Shown here: positions 1-11,094 of the stretch, piece by piece
Numbering within the stretch: the first letter of the stretch is position 1
Layout: every line of letters starts with the position of its first letter
Assembly (NCBI GenBank): GCA_907165065.1
Contig: OU015523.1
Location: 121,112,246-121,176,245, forward strand
Source: Caprimulgus europaeus
Taxonomy: Eukaryota > Chordata > Aves > Caprimulgiformes > Caprimulgidae
Reading direction: 5' to 3'
DNA length: 64,000 nucleotides
The notes under the pieces: model-generated
Told to the model about the DNA's origin: nothing
The model's database searches: none
The model's input: only the letters and a program-made list of their open reading frames with translations
Program-made: the position numbers and the translations under genes

Positions 1-3000
1 GCTAATCTCTGTGATTAGTGACCTGCAATGTAAGTCAGCTATCAAAGACCACCTGTCCCTTTTGCTGTAAGAGCCTCCTAGCATATCTCTTTGTGGTGTC
101 ACACTCTCTTGTCTGGTTTTTGATTGATGGAAGTTTGTCTTTTGAGCGGTGACTCAGAAAATAAATCATTCCCCTTACCATTCATTGAGTGCGCTTCTGC
201 AGCACAAAGCCGGTGTGGTTAATCAAAGCTCCAAAGAGCAACAAAAAGCAACAGAACTGAGAACGAGGAGGGTAGATATAGAGGATAAAACATAATAAAA
301 AAGGATTATTTGGAAGCCAACCAAAGCAAAAGCAAAATAAAAAGAGCTGCAAATAAGCATTGTGTTTACTGCACTACTGCACCAGAACTAGAAAGCTGAT
401 TTTTTGGGGTTTTTTTTTGTTCTACTTCTTGACATATATGCAAGGATGAAAGAAGAGTCCCACACCTCTGAAATATATAACTATGTCAAGGAGTCTGATT
501 TTACAGGCTTTAGCATGGGAGTAACCCTTCCTGGGGTCAGTGGGATTTTTCTAAGCTGAGTAAGTAAAGCCTGAAGGATGTTTCCGTTGTGAATTGTACT
601 CCAAACCAGCTTGTGGTCCAGCTGGGATTGTACACTCGGAGGGCTGACAAAAATAAGAATGGCTATTGCTATTAATTGGGCTGGAGGAAAAAAAAGAAAA
701 TGAAATTTGATATGTTATGCAGAGAGCAGTGTGATGAAAGAACCAAACTGAGACAGAAAGGTTGCATTATGGGACAAGAAAGTCCTTTCCAAACAGAAAC
801 GGTTCACAGCAGAAAGCTTTTGTACTTTTGCAGAGGGAAAAAGAGTGAAGAGATGGAAACGACAAGATTAGAAGTTTTGGATTTTTATATCAGGACCATC
901 AGGCTTATGGATTATTTTAAAATTATGAGGAGTAATTTCGAGCTAGAGGTGGAGAGAAACTGGTGTTTGAGTATGTAACTGAGACAAGCGTCATTCTTTG
1001 ATTTTGTCGCGTGCCAGAGAGAAGTCAGGAAAAATGTGAGGTGTTGATGGCACAGGTGAAATTGTAGTAGAAGTGAAATCAAGATATGAGGAGTAGCAGA
1101 TAAAAACCAATAATCTATCACAGAAACATTGTGAGGCAAATTCCTGGATGATGCAACTCCATTGAAGGAGTGGTATCTAAACCATCTGGGAAATGGGCCA
1201 TAAAAATGAGATGACAAGAACTGCATGTCCATGGAGAGGTGCTGGAAACTTATTTAAGTCAGTTAAATGCAACAGTTCCTTCTTTTTTAAAAAGTAAAAT
1301 AAAAATAAAATCTTCATTATGTGTTTTGGAGGTGACCTTTCTCATTGAAAAGTGTCTCCTTACAAGCAGCGAGAGAGAGATAAAGAAAGGGCTGAGGAGA
1401 GTTAAATTTATAAAGACATGAATGAATTGGGGATTGAAGAGGAATGTGCACAGGAATGGTGCAAATTTACAGGGCTATTTTTGATGAACTGTAGGAGGAA
1501 TTTCAGTTTTTCAGCACCTTTCTTTACAAAAAGAAAACCCTTCATCTGGTGGGAATTCAGTCAATTTCCTGATGTTTTTTTGGCCATTTCCTAAGTTGCA
1601 AGGTTACTAATGGTAATTACAGACCCTGTTTGTACCTTGTAGCTCTAACTGTGCAGAAAGGTTTTCTTGGCACATGTGCCTCTCCTGCTAGAGGGTTTCT
1701 AAATGACTGGCCTTTGGTAGGAATTGCTGCAATACTCATGAGCAGATAGAAGCCACCTCTTCTTATTTCTTTCTTGTAGAGTAGAGCAACTGCTTCTCAC
1801 CCACATTTCATCTCCATCCCCCATGACGATAAATCACAATTTTAATGGCCATTATAACAGCTCTTACTAAAGTGTTTTTGTGAATGAGCCTGTTTAAAGA
1901 TGTTTTATTAAAAGGTATAACTAACCCTCTCCTTTTGAGGATTTCACACAAACAGAGATGGTATAAAGGAGAAAAATAAATTCAATAATAATTGAAAAAA
2001 AAAATCACAATTTTTCAAGCCAAAAAAAGCTTTGGGTCTTTTTTTTTAAGGGTGGAAAACAATGTACTGAAAAGCAATTGGATGGTCTTCCTTTAACCTC
2101 TCTCCAGTGTGAAAGTACCAATATGTTTGATTCAATAAAAAAAAAAATCTATCAATATTTGGTAGATCTCTCACATGGTGTTATTATGTTAAATTGGCCC
2201 TTTAGCAAAACACTATTTCCTTCCCTATTGCCTCTTCATTCAGGCCTTAGTTTTTGCACCTCTCAGGTCCTTATTCTGCAAAACATTTAACATGTGTAAA
2301 TTTTGGCCGGTGAGTAGTCCCATTTGCATTCACTGTATTGAACTCACATAGTTCATGAATGAATTTAAGTCAGAGAGTTTGGTGGGTTTAAACACATGTT
2401 TAAAATCAAAGTGGTGCTCAAATCTCTATGGATGACTTAAGTAAAGCTCAATTATAAGACACCCCTCCCTTCCTCCCTGTCCTTCCATTTGTGTTCAATA
2501 ATTTCTATGTGTTTTGCTGACAAATAAGAAGTGTGAACTTGGTCTGTTGCCATCACTGGAATAAACTGGGAGAGAATTAAGTGGATTTTTTTTTTTAAAG
2601 TAGTGTCTTAATTTCTGGGAAGAATGCCACAGAAACTGTACAAAAAGCAATTGCAAAGTTTATTTTGGAGGTTAAAGGGACAAAACCCAGGGAGCAGTCT
2701 TAGCAAAGTCAGAATTGCAGAAATAAGAGTGGGACCCTCTTTTTCCTTACCCAGTTGAAGGTGTATCTCAAAACCATCCTGCAGCCTTCGCTCCCTCCTG
2801 CATTCTTCTTTCAGCTCAAGAATTTGCTTAGCTATGTTTGTACCAGGCAGCTTGGCAAGTGAGGTATTCATAATAAAATGTCATACTCAAGCTCCTGCAT
2901 TAGTACTGTGATTTGTAGGTCATCAGAACCTGTGCTTGGGGTCTTCCACCCCTCACAGGTACATAGTTTTGAGAGCCACAAACACTACATTACACCACAT

Positions 3001-4311
3001 CCCTTTAAACTGACCTGCAAAGCTCGTCTATCCTCGACTATTCTCCATAGTTAATGTTGTGTTGCAACAAAAATCCAGGGCATCTGAAGTGAAGCTGGGG
3101 TCTAAGAGTCATGGAGGAGTAAGATTTCATTAGTATGTTCAGGATTTAGCCTTTCAAAAGATAAATGCCAACAGAATGTGACTCAATCCTTGCCAACGCA
3201 TTTCTATATGGATTTGCTATGAAAAAGACCAAGACCTGATATGTGTTTTCTTATCCTCTTCCTTTCCTTTTCTGAGTACTGCTAGTAAACAACAATATCC
3301 TGTGTGGCATTTAGAGACACAGCTTCTGTTCTTTAGTGGTCAGGAGGACTCAGTTCCTGAGAAACTCAGCCTGTAATTAGAGATTTCAGTGTCTGGTTTG
3401 TGGGTTTTATCAGTATTTTTCTCATAAACCAGTTTAGGTATTCAAAACCATATTTTACCATCTTTCTGTAAGTCATTGACTTTTTTCTCTGTGGCTTATA
3501 TTGCATTTAATAGACTTAAAGTGAAAAGACAATTTCTTAATTATTTTGACAAAAATGCTTTTAATACATGTTTTATTTCTGACATCAATTTTCTCTGTGT
3601 GCAGATATGTACGCTTGCATATCAGTGCATATATACATTGGTTTTCCCACAGGCATAAATCCCAGGCCACGCTGTTACATGAAGCAGAGCACTATCTTTT
3701 ATTTACACTGTCTCAATTCTGCTTAAGTTCTAATATATTTCCAGCTGAGTAAAGATGAGGCCTCTGAATAGGAAGACATTTTCATCTGATTTTCATCCAT
3801 ATCTCATCCCATAATTCTTCTGTTCTCCCTCTCCCTTCCTACTTGCCTTCTTACACTGTCTCATTCTTTTGTTCATTCCTTCTAAACTCATGATCTACCA
3901 AAACACTTTGAAAACTGTAGGGCAGCATTTTTCCAAAGTTCTCCATCTGCCCAGATAAAGACATTTCAGCATGGCCTGATTTCCCAGAGCTTAGGTGACT
4001 GAATAGATGTCTCTTGGAGGTAGCTGACTCACATTCCATGGAAAGAAGACAGAAAATCACAGTTTCAAATCTCCAGGTACATGCATAGTTCAGACAGATG
4101 CAGGTTGCTGTGTGTATGTGTCCCACTAGCTGTGGCAATTATTAAATGAGTCACACCTAACTGAGACTTTCTTTTCATCAGTAATTGTTCAAAGAGGGTT
4201 TTCCTGCAGTCCATTCCTTTTGTTCATTGCAAAAATGTACAAAGAAGGCAAATTAGCCTTCAGGTGCCCAAAAGTGTGAACCTAGATCTTATTTCTTTTA
4301 TTCTCTTTCAG
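1..4311. other. TENM4: Presumed TENM4 5' intron, no gene recognised
   Basis: AT-rich DNA upstream of the acceptor at 4310-4311. It contains short homopolymer runs (T-rich about 399-418 and 2036-2050, A-rich about 1994-2003) but no CR1, LTR or coding exon that I recognise. Open frames here are short and show no family resemblance. I looked by eye for the mature miR-708 sequence, which lies in an early TENM4 intron in mammals, and did not see it on either strand. Confidence 0.6.
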
Positions 4312-4377
4312 GTTATTCCAATCTGATCCCTACAAGGACATCATTATTTTCATGTTGAATACTCAGACAAGGGTGCC
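4312..4377 (+). other. TENM4: 5'UTR part of first coding exon of TENM4
   Basis: A pyrimidine-rich tract (ATTTCTTTTATTCTCTTTCAG) ends in an acceptor AG at 4310-4311, so the leader is spliced to an upstream non-coding exon outside the window. The 66-base leader contains an in-frame TGA at 4324-4326, which makes 4378 the first in-frame ATG of the exon. It also contains one out-of-frame upstream ATG at 4352. The exact exon start is inferred from the splice consensus only; no transcript was available. Confidence 0.75.
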
Positions 4378-4387
4378 ATGGATGTAA
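4352..4387 (+). promoter_or_regulatory. Overlapping upstream ORF in the TENM4 leader
   Basis: The ATG at 4352 opens an 11-codon frame that ends at TAA 4385-4387, ten bases inside the TENM4 coding sequence and in a different frame. Its context is weak (T at -3, T at +4), so leaky scanning to the strong TENM4 ATG is expected. Overlapping uORFs generally reduce translation of the main frame. Whether this one is used is not visible from the sequence. Confidence 0.45.
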
Positions 4388-4600
4388 AGGAAAGGAAACC
4401 GTATCGATCTCTGACTCGGCGCCGTGACACTGAGCGCCGCTACACCAGCTCTTCAGCTGAGAGTGAGGACAGCAAGGTACCCCAGAAGTCCTACAGCTCC
4501 AGTGAGACCCTGAAGGCTTATGATCAAGACTCCAGGTTGACCTACAGCAATCGGGTCAAAGACATGGTGCACCAGGAGGCCGATGAATTCTGCCGGGCAG
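4378..4600 (+). CDS. TENM4: Teneurin-4, first coding exon (residues 1-74 plus one base)
   Basis: Teneurin-4 is a large type II transmembrane adhesion protein acting in neuronal wiring and myelination. This exon encodes the start of its cytoplasmic domain (Ten_N family). The translation begins [17 protein letters not shown], continues with a [10 protein letters not shown] stretch and a [18 protein letters not shown] block, and ends EADEFCRAG. The [14 protein letters not shown] start and the ending EFCR-x-G fit TENM4 better than TENM2 or TENM3, which I recall having different residues here. A basic cluster RRRD..RR at residues 14-21 could act as a nuclear-localisation or trafficking signal (inference). 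The start is supported by an in-frame TGA 54 bases upstream and a good Kozak context (G at -3, G at +4). The exon stops at a donor GTGAGC (4601) in phase 1, matching the acceptor at 10618. If the intron were read through, the frame would end at 4644. No frameshift is seen. Confidence 0.96.
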
Positions 4601-4742
4601 GTGAGCAAATTTCAGCAGGTGCTACTTTAAGCAGCACAGGTTAATCAGCTGAGAGCTGAGAGTTGAAGCTGGGTAGAAGGCTACCTTTGAAGGACTCTGA
4701 GGCCAAAAGCAAGATATAAGGAAAGAGAGAAACAAGGAACTG

Positions 4743-4879
4743 AACATCTCTGGAGATGTTCAAAACCTGCCTGGACACTTTCGTGTGCAACCTGGAGTAG
4801 GGAACCTGCTTTGGCAGGGGGGTTGGACTGGATGATCTCCTGAGGTCCCTTCCAGTCCCCACTATTCTGTGATTCTGTA
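4743..4879 (+). mobile_element. CR1 LINE 3' end, 5'-truncated
   Basis: Typical CR1 3' terminal sequence ('CATCTCTGGAGATGTTCAAA' to 'TTCTGTGATTCTGT'), in the same orientation as TENM4, starting about 140 bases after the exon donor. It is closely similar (about 85-90% by eye) to the copy at 10354-10512, so the two belong to one subfamily. Confidence 0.9.
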
Positions 4880-6135
4880 TTGCACAGATGTGGGATGTGT
4901 GCAAACCAACATCCTTAATTAAGTTCATTAGCCTGTGTTCATTATCATCTCCTAAGACACATTTTCTGTGTCTTAGTCTTTCTGCCTCTTGACAGTCCTT
5001 TGCCACTTCCCACCATGAGACCAGACCCCTGTGCACATGCTGCGCAGTACTGAGGAGGCATGGCAAGTCCCTGTCTGCTCAGGAGACCTTTTCATTATGT
5101 CATGTGCCTGCTCTGTTATGAAGAAAAACAACAAGGATGTCAAAGCAGAAGACAATGAGGGGAGAGTGTCATTGTCCACACTGTCCATCTGGGCTACAGC
5201 AAAGCCCAAGAAGCCTGGAAGAAGAGAGGCAATTGAGCTGCCAATGAGATGATCCACCCTTGGCATTGTACATGGCCTGCAGGCTGTAGGTTTGAGATGG
5301 GGATGTGCTCCATTAGAGGAGTGGTAAAGAACCACTTTAAGGACTTAGAGGAGTTCATTTAGCGAATCTGGGTCACAGTAGCTGTGAAGATGTGGATGTT
5401 CAAGGGTCAGCATGAGCTTCACAGTCCTAACAGAGATTCCAGATATCCTCCTTTGTATTGCTAGTCTGAAGTCAGTGCTGTTACATTTTCACTGCCGCTG
5501 TTGCCTACACGAGGTAGATTTCTGGCCTCTGCTATAGTCTCATCTTCATTTTTCTGTAGAGACATGAGTGTCTTAGTTCAGAAACCAAGCAGAGCTTCAC
5601 ATAAATTATTTTTAGAAGTCCATCAAGAAAAGCATAAAATGGCAAAGTGACTCAAATAGAGTAGGCAGCATTCCAGACAATGAACATAAAATAGCTGACC
5701 CAGGCTGCTCTGAGTGCACCCACTGCAGTTTGGAGAAGCTGATTCTCTGAAGGGAACTCATATAATTGCACTCGTTTAACTTGAGGGCTGCTTAATTTCA
5801 CTCTTCAAACACCATGCACTTGTGGTTTTGGTGCAAGACTCATCTTTAAGGCATGCACAAGCAAAATGATTTGCAGAAGTATCTTTGTGCACATGGCTTT
5901 GGTGTTTGTATTTCAGGATAACTGCAACAGGCAATAATTAACAAAAGGGCCAATAGGTGTTGTAAGTAATACTTTGCAATCATAAAAGAAGTTTCCCTCT
6001 TAGCAACTCTGAAGCACTTCATCCTCTCTAAGGAATCTACGAAGTTATAAAGAAAAGGAAACCTTTTAGGTCATTGAGTTTGCTCACTGCATACAATATA
6101 TTCACCATGCAGGGTAGATGTGAATTAGTACAGGT
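4880..6135. other. TENM4: Intron between coding exons, first part
   Basis: Single-copy-looking intronic DNA. Open frames on both strands around 4970-5340 overlap each other and match no family I know. No simple repeat, LINE or LTR signature is seen. Confidence 0.5.
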
Positions 6136-6314
6136 CAGTGGTTTTCAACCTGAAGGTCTATGAGGCCATGCAGGTCCATGGGCTTCTCCTAAGAAGCCCA
6201 CAAAAGATAAATAAGAAAAGCCAGTCTATTGACAGGGAGTATAAATTTGCTATACACAAGTTCATACTTCCCTAGGAAAATTTTGTAGGCTACTGAGAAA
6301 CAGAAAAAACACTG
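6136..6314. mobile_element. Possible hAT-type non-autonomous DNA transposon
   Basis: The left edge reads CAGTGGTTTTCAACCTGAAG, close to the CAGTGGTTCTCAACC terminal repeat of Charlie-type hAT elements. The right edge ends ACAGAAAAAACACTG, which keeps only the outer CAGTG of an inverted terminal repeat. The flanking octamers are not a clean 8-bp duplication. An old, decayed MITE is the best reading, but the inner sequence is unrecognised. Confidence 0.35.
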
Positions 6315-6641
6315 ATCTAAGTGGCTGAAATTAATTGAGAAGAAGTTAAAATTAACCATATCAGGGTGCCAGCTCTACTTCTGATATATCACCAACAGAT
6401 TTTTCAATTTATAATTTTTTTCCCAGTTTTACCTGCTGTGGATTAATTACTGGAAGTAACTAAAAATCAGAAAATGGGTGTGTCCACACACTAAGGGAAA
6501 GGTATGATGTCGAAGAAGATCCCAGAGATAAAACACAGCTGGCATGCAAAGAATCTTCTCCGAGGCTACCTCCCTACTAGTTCTGCTGTTTATCAAGGAA
6601 AAACAAGAGAGGGGAAACAGCAGAGGCTTGTTTTTCCAACT

Positions 6642-6695
6642 CTCGTGCATCATGGCACGAGACTTGATGTGTTGTCTCTGAGCGACCCTGGGTCG
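6642..6695. repeat. Two adjacent short perfect palindromes
   Basis: CTCGTGC (6642-6648) pairs with GCACGAG (6655-6661) across a 6-base loop. CGACCCTGGGTCG (6683-6695) is a perfect palindrome around a central T. Both lie in the CpG-bearing LTR-like stretch and may be part of its terminal or leader structure. Confidence 0.6.
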
Positions 6696-6958
6696 ACACC
6701 TGGCACCCCTTAGACAAATATCCCCACTTTGTGTGGACCTTGAATTGCAACAAAACAAAATGGACAAAAACATAACTCCAGACCACTGACCCCTCCTCTT
6801 CCCCCTTACTGAGCATGAGCTCCAAGTTTTGGTAACTTCTACCTGAAAAAGGAAATGGAAGTGCCTTTTGCCAATCACCGTAAGTTATGACTAGAGTCAC
6901 CCGAGCTCCACCTTGCAGGTAAAAAATATTATAAAAATGGCCCAAAGAAAGGAAAGGA

Positions 6959-7050
6959 TCAGGGAAGACATCATCATGGTCAGGGAAGACACCATCACAA
7001 TCAGGGAAAACATCATCACTGACCAGTCAGGGACACCTCCATCACAGACC
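6959..7050. repeat. Short tandem array, TCAGGGAARACAYCATCA unit
   Basis: Imperfect units start at 6959, 6980, 7001 and 7027, so the spacing is 21, 21 and 26 bases. The last unit is the most divergent. The array lies inside the LTR-like region. Confidence 0.7.
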
Positions 7051-7266
7051 TCTGACCCCTGGGACCAGCTGACTGGCTGAGCCTCTCTTCCCTCCCACAT
7101 TGGGACGCCTTTGGGTAAGACTTAGAGTTAGCCAAGGATCTTCCTCAGAAACTTAGAAAATCTCTACAGAATTATTTTACCAGCTTGGTGCTTTTTAGTA
7201 ACTTGTCACCTTTGGGCAATTAATAGCTTTTTAATGATTTGTAACTTTTTGTACAAGCATACTAGT

Positions 7267-7364
7267 ACATCTAGTGGAAGGTGTCCCTGATCATGGCATG
7301 GGGGTTGGAGCTAGATGATCTTTAAGGTCCTTTCCATCCCAAACCACTCTATGATTCTATGATT
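7267..7364 (+). mobile_element. CR1 LINE 3' end, short fragment
   Basis: 'CTAGTGGAAGGTGTCCCTGA' through 'TCTATGATTCTATGATT'. It belongs to the same subfamily as the copies at 15281 and 50759, which share the CTAGTGGAAGGTGTCCCTG block. Confidence 0.9.
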
Positions 7365-10353
7365 TATTTCTGCAAACAGTAGATTATCACTGGCAATCCA
7401 CACGAATCTGTATTAATCCTGTTGCTCTAATTAACTGCTTTGATTTGCTTACAGCCTTGCTGCACTATTTCTTACTGGGCTGTTGCCTGATGAGGCCATG
7501 ACTGGCCAGGGGGGTGTGGGACACTATCTAGTGAATCTGGCACAGGTGTGTCCAGGCTTGTAGTGTCACATTGAACTGTGTCTGTCTGTAACCAGCCACA
7601 CCAACCCCATGCCCAACGGGATGCCGCTAAATTCTGCAGGTTTAACCATGTGAGTCCATAAATGGTGGGTACAGGAGTGCAGCGCACTATCAAGTGAGTC
7701 CACCGTTGTCGGACCCATAATTCTCGATTGGGCATCACTCAGGATCTAGGCTTAGCTACCCCCAGCTCCTCCAGTTATCTGAGGGTCAGTTGGAACACAA
7801 AGGGGTTAATTTCCTACTAAATTGCTTTGCCATCCCTTTCACGCAACACCTGTGAGTCCCAAAACTGGCCTGAAAAATGTTTACAAAAACTCCAGACTTT
7901 CTGTGACACATTTTCCGCTGGCAGAGAGCCATGAATGGACCTCACTTTGTGGTGCTGCTTGACCTCATACCAACTGAAACCAAGCTTTATTAGCCTGCTT
8001 GACATCAACAAGGCAAAGTGAATTTCTTTTCTGCATTGGTTTGGAAGGTAGAGGAGGGAAACCTTTCAAATTGACCAAATAAATTCAGTAAATAAACTAG
8101 TCAGCATTTAAATGGTTTTATCCAGAGTGAGAGTGCCAGCAAACGTGCAAGTCAGCACAGAAAAAAATAGACCAGATCTGAATTTAAACGTCTCGGATAT
8201 TTATTATCTTCCTTTTATTGACTTGAGTTCTTCCAGTTTAAAAGGCAACAGTGAGCATAGAATATGAAAATCAATACATCTCCTGCTGTTTATTGCAAAT
8301 AAATTTGATTTTCAGTTAATTGTAGCAGTCATTACTGGAGAGCATCAGTTGTGCTGCACATTGATGTGCCTGATGATGTTGGGTGTGGCTTGTTTCAGGG
8401 TAAGGTGGAACTTGTCATCAGTGACTCAAATGCTCAAGCAAAATAAAAAGGTGATGTTTTCCAGTCCTCCAGTGGTGGTTTAAAAACTGTCCTGGCCTTG
8501 CACAAAAGTCAAAATTGGAAGAGTAGAGTGAGGTCTCTGGGGAGATGCTGCTTCCTTGTGTTTATAACTCAGGTCAAGTTCATTTGCTACCTCATGCCGT
8601 AGAGTGGTAGAGGATGCTCTCTCAGAGCTCTTTGCAATCAAGTTAAATGGATTAATTTGCCACAAGCTTGCATTGTGCTTCCCAAGTAAGGCCTCAGGGT
8701 TTGAGGGAGGTGTGAGCTCTAAGCAACCTTATCTGTCCACTCTGTCTGAAAGCTTTAATCTTGTTCATTCAATTAAAAAGGTGTGAAGTTCATGAATGCT
8801 TTATATAGTTTGAGTGCTCTCAGCTGCAGATCTGTAACAAGCTGAACCATGGTTACTTCCTCCTGATGTCAAAACAGTTCCTTCTCTGAGCTTTACCTGG
8901 AAATTATGTCCAGTCCCATTATTCATCATGCATTCAAACATCTTCTCTCTGTTCACTATGAGCTGCAAAGTCAACTGAATGAAGAAGTGTAGTAAAATAA
9001 CATCTCCTTGGAGCCAGCTGATCATTCAGTGCATGTGTGCTATGATATGAGACCTTCCCCATGCAGCAGGGCTCAGGGACGAGCCAGGGTGTTTCCACTA
9101 AGCATGAAACCAGACTCTGGAAAAATAGAAATCTGACTGTTTCTATTGGATACATAATTTCCACTGTGTGATATTTAACATCAACAAATGGAAATGTGAG
9201 GAGAGCCACATGCTTGTGTGGTTTTGAGCAGGGAAAGAATCATAACTCAGTTTTGGATACGGTCTTGAGGCTTGAGGTTCAGAACTGATGAACAGATTTC
9301 AGTAATGAGTGGATATGAACATCACTGTTCAAAGGTAGGTTTGGACCTGAACTTTCCTGGAGACCATGCATTCAGATTTATCTTGTCAAAACACTTCTGA
9401 GCTGCAAACACTGCTCTAAAACTGAGTCTGTGGCCTCTGTATAGATTTGGCAGGTTCCACCTTTCTTTTTATTGCAGGGGATTTACGTATTGAAAGAACG
9501 GGAAGAAGCCAGCTAGGCTGAATTTGATCACTGGTGTTGGTATTTGGCCATGATCCAGGGCCTGATGTCTCCTACCAGTTATAGATGAAGTTCCTTAATC
9601 CACATGATCAAGGCATAGCGTAACAGGAGCAGGGGTGCACTGTGCCGTATAAATGCTACAGTCACACACAGGTGGCCAAAATCTTTTAAAAATATTCAGG
9701 GCTGAAAAAGAAAAGCATGCATTAATAAATAAATGTGGATTAAAATGGAGCCACTAATTGCTTCCCCCATCTTTCTTCATCCAACTTGCCAAACGAAGTG
9801 TGCTAGTATTTGAAACCTCCTTCACATCGATTTGGTCTGTTTTTGAAGCTCTGCAGGTAACTAAACATGAACTCCAGAGTCATTTTTCAGGTTATATTTT
9901 TAGTCAGCTAAACAATTGCATCTGTTTGCAGCCAAATAACCTCTGCTGTGTCTGGATCAGGATGAATAGCTAAACTGAGTCAAGGTGTGAGTGGTCAACA
10001 AGGGGAAAGTGAGATCACCAAAGGAAATTTAAATCCCCAGTATGTAATTTCAGGGGTTTCAACAAGAAGTACTCATTCAAATTTCCTATTTTAGTAGAGT
10101 TGCCAGGTGTATGGTAGGACTTTTGATCATTGCATCCCTCATTTTGCTTTTCTCCTGAGAAGATTATTTTTTGCTTCTCCTAAAGCATTCCACCATTTAT
10201 CCATCTGTCTTTGGTTTCAAATGTGATGATTTAATTGAACTGAGTTTTTGTCAGGTTCTAGAAACAGGAACACAGGTGCTTTTTAGTCTTGGCGTGGTCG
10301 TTTTGGTCTCACACTAAGCAAGACTACAAAATGGGAATCTTTGGTGTAATATA
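7365..10353. other. TENM4: Intron between coding exons, second part
   Basis: The first 400 bases carry CpG-bearing sequence that may continue the LTR-like region. An 88-codon minus-strand frame at 7472-7738 lies there but matches nothing I recognise. From about 7800 on it is AT-rich intronic DNA without recognisable repeats or exons. Confidence 0.5.
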
Positions 10354-10512
10354 GGTTGTGGAGTCTCCATCTCTGGAGATGTTCAAAACCTGCCTGGATG
10401 CTTTCCTGTGCAACCTGCTGTAGGTGAACCTGCTTTGTCAGTGGGGTTGGACTGGATGATCTCCTGAGGTCCCTTCCAACCCCCACCATTCTCTGATTCT
10501 CTGATTCTGTGA
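10354..10512 (+). mobile_element. CR1 LINE 3' end, 105 bases before the exon acceptor
   Basis: Begins 'GGTTGTGGAGTCTCCATCTC' and ends with three ATTCTSTG-type tail units. It is in the same orientation as TENM4 and is similar to the copy at 4743-4879. Its closeness to the splice acceptor at 10617 places it in the region that can influence exon recognition. Confidence 0.92.
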
Positions 10513-10586
10513 TATTAGGACTCAGGAGATGCTGAGCCCCACTCAAAAATTGACTTGTGCTAGATGAAACCATCTCCTGCTAAAGA

Positions 10587-10617
10587 CTAACCAGGCTGTT
10601 GCTGTGTTTTCTCCCAG
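10587..10617 (+). promoter_or_regulatory. TENM4: Branch point and 3' splice site of the second coding exon
   Basis: CTAAC at 10587-10591 is a good branch-point match, with the branch A at 10590, 27 bases before the acceptor AG at 10616-10617. It is followed by a pyrimidine tract (GTTGCTGTGTTTTCTCCCAG). The assignment fits the phase and the protein match across the junction. Confidence 0.75.
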
Positions 10618-10887
10618 GAGCCAACTTCTCTTTACGAGAGCTGGGTCTTGAAGATGTGACACCCACACATGGGACTTTGTACAGGACTGATATCGGGCTG
10701 CCTCACTGTGGCTACTCCATCAGCGCCGGCTCGGATGCTGACACAGAGGCAGACGTGGTCATGTCACCTGAGCACCCTGTGAGGCTCTGGGGACGCAACA
10801 CCAAGTCCGGACGCAGCTCCTGCTTGTCAAGCCGGGCCAACTCCAACCTCACCCTCACCGACACAGAGCATGAGAATACTGAAACTG
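10618..10887 (+). CDS. TENM4: Teneurin-4, second coding exon (residues 75-164)
   Basis: Joined to the first exon, G plus GA gives G75, then [70 protein letters not shown] and EHENTET. This matches the intracellular teneurin N-terminal domain. The ELGLED and [16 protein letters not shown] segments point to TENM4 rather than its paralogues. The exon is bounded by acceptor CAG (10617) and donor GTAAGT (10888). It is 270 bases long with phase 1 at both ends, so it could be skipped without a frameshift, removing 90 residues. The segment is rich in Ser, Thr and acidic residues, as expected for a phosphorylatable cytoplasmic tail. No stop or frameshift is present. The next exon (proline-rich part and membrane approach) is not in the window. 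Confidence 0.96.
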
Positions 10888-11094
10888 GTAAGTGATGACA
10901 GCGCATGCCATGTCAGCCTCAAGCTCTACCAAAAGTGCCTCTTCTTACCACTCCACCTTAATCTTCCTTAGGTTTTGTGTTGGTTTGTTGGGGTTTTTTT
11001 TATCAGGCTCGGTGAAAACACTCTTCTAATAGCCCCACATCATGGCCTTTTGTACTGTCCTACAGAGTTTGTTAATAAACTGCTGGAGAAGCTC

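Larger units (their letters stand above)
6504..7750. mobile_element. Unclassified LTR-like or ERV-derived region, interrupted by a CR1
   Basis: This stretch has more CpGs and short perfect palindromes than its surroundings. It includes a 21-26-bp tandem array (6959-7050) and a motif-rich tail to about 7750. The CR1 3' end at 7267-7364 splits it. The texture resembles a retroviral LTR or leader, most likely read on the minus strand, but I cannot name a family and find no TG...CA boundary or target duplication. Treat the boundaries as approximate. Confidence 0.25.

Noticed and set aside
1..4311. Possible miR-708 precursor, expected in an early TENM4 intron
   Set aside because: I did not see the mature sequence on either strand; it probably lies further upstream.
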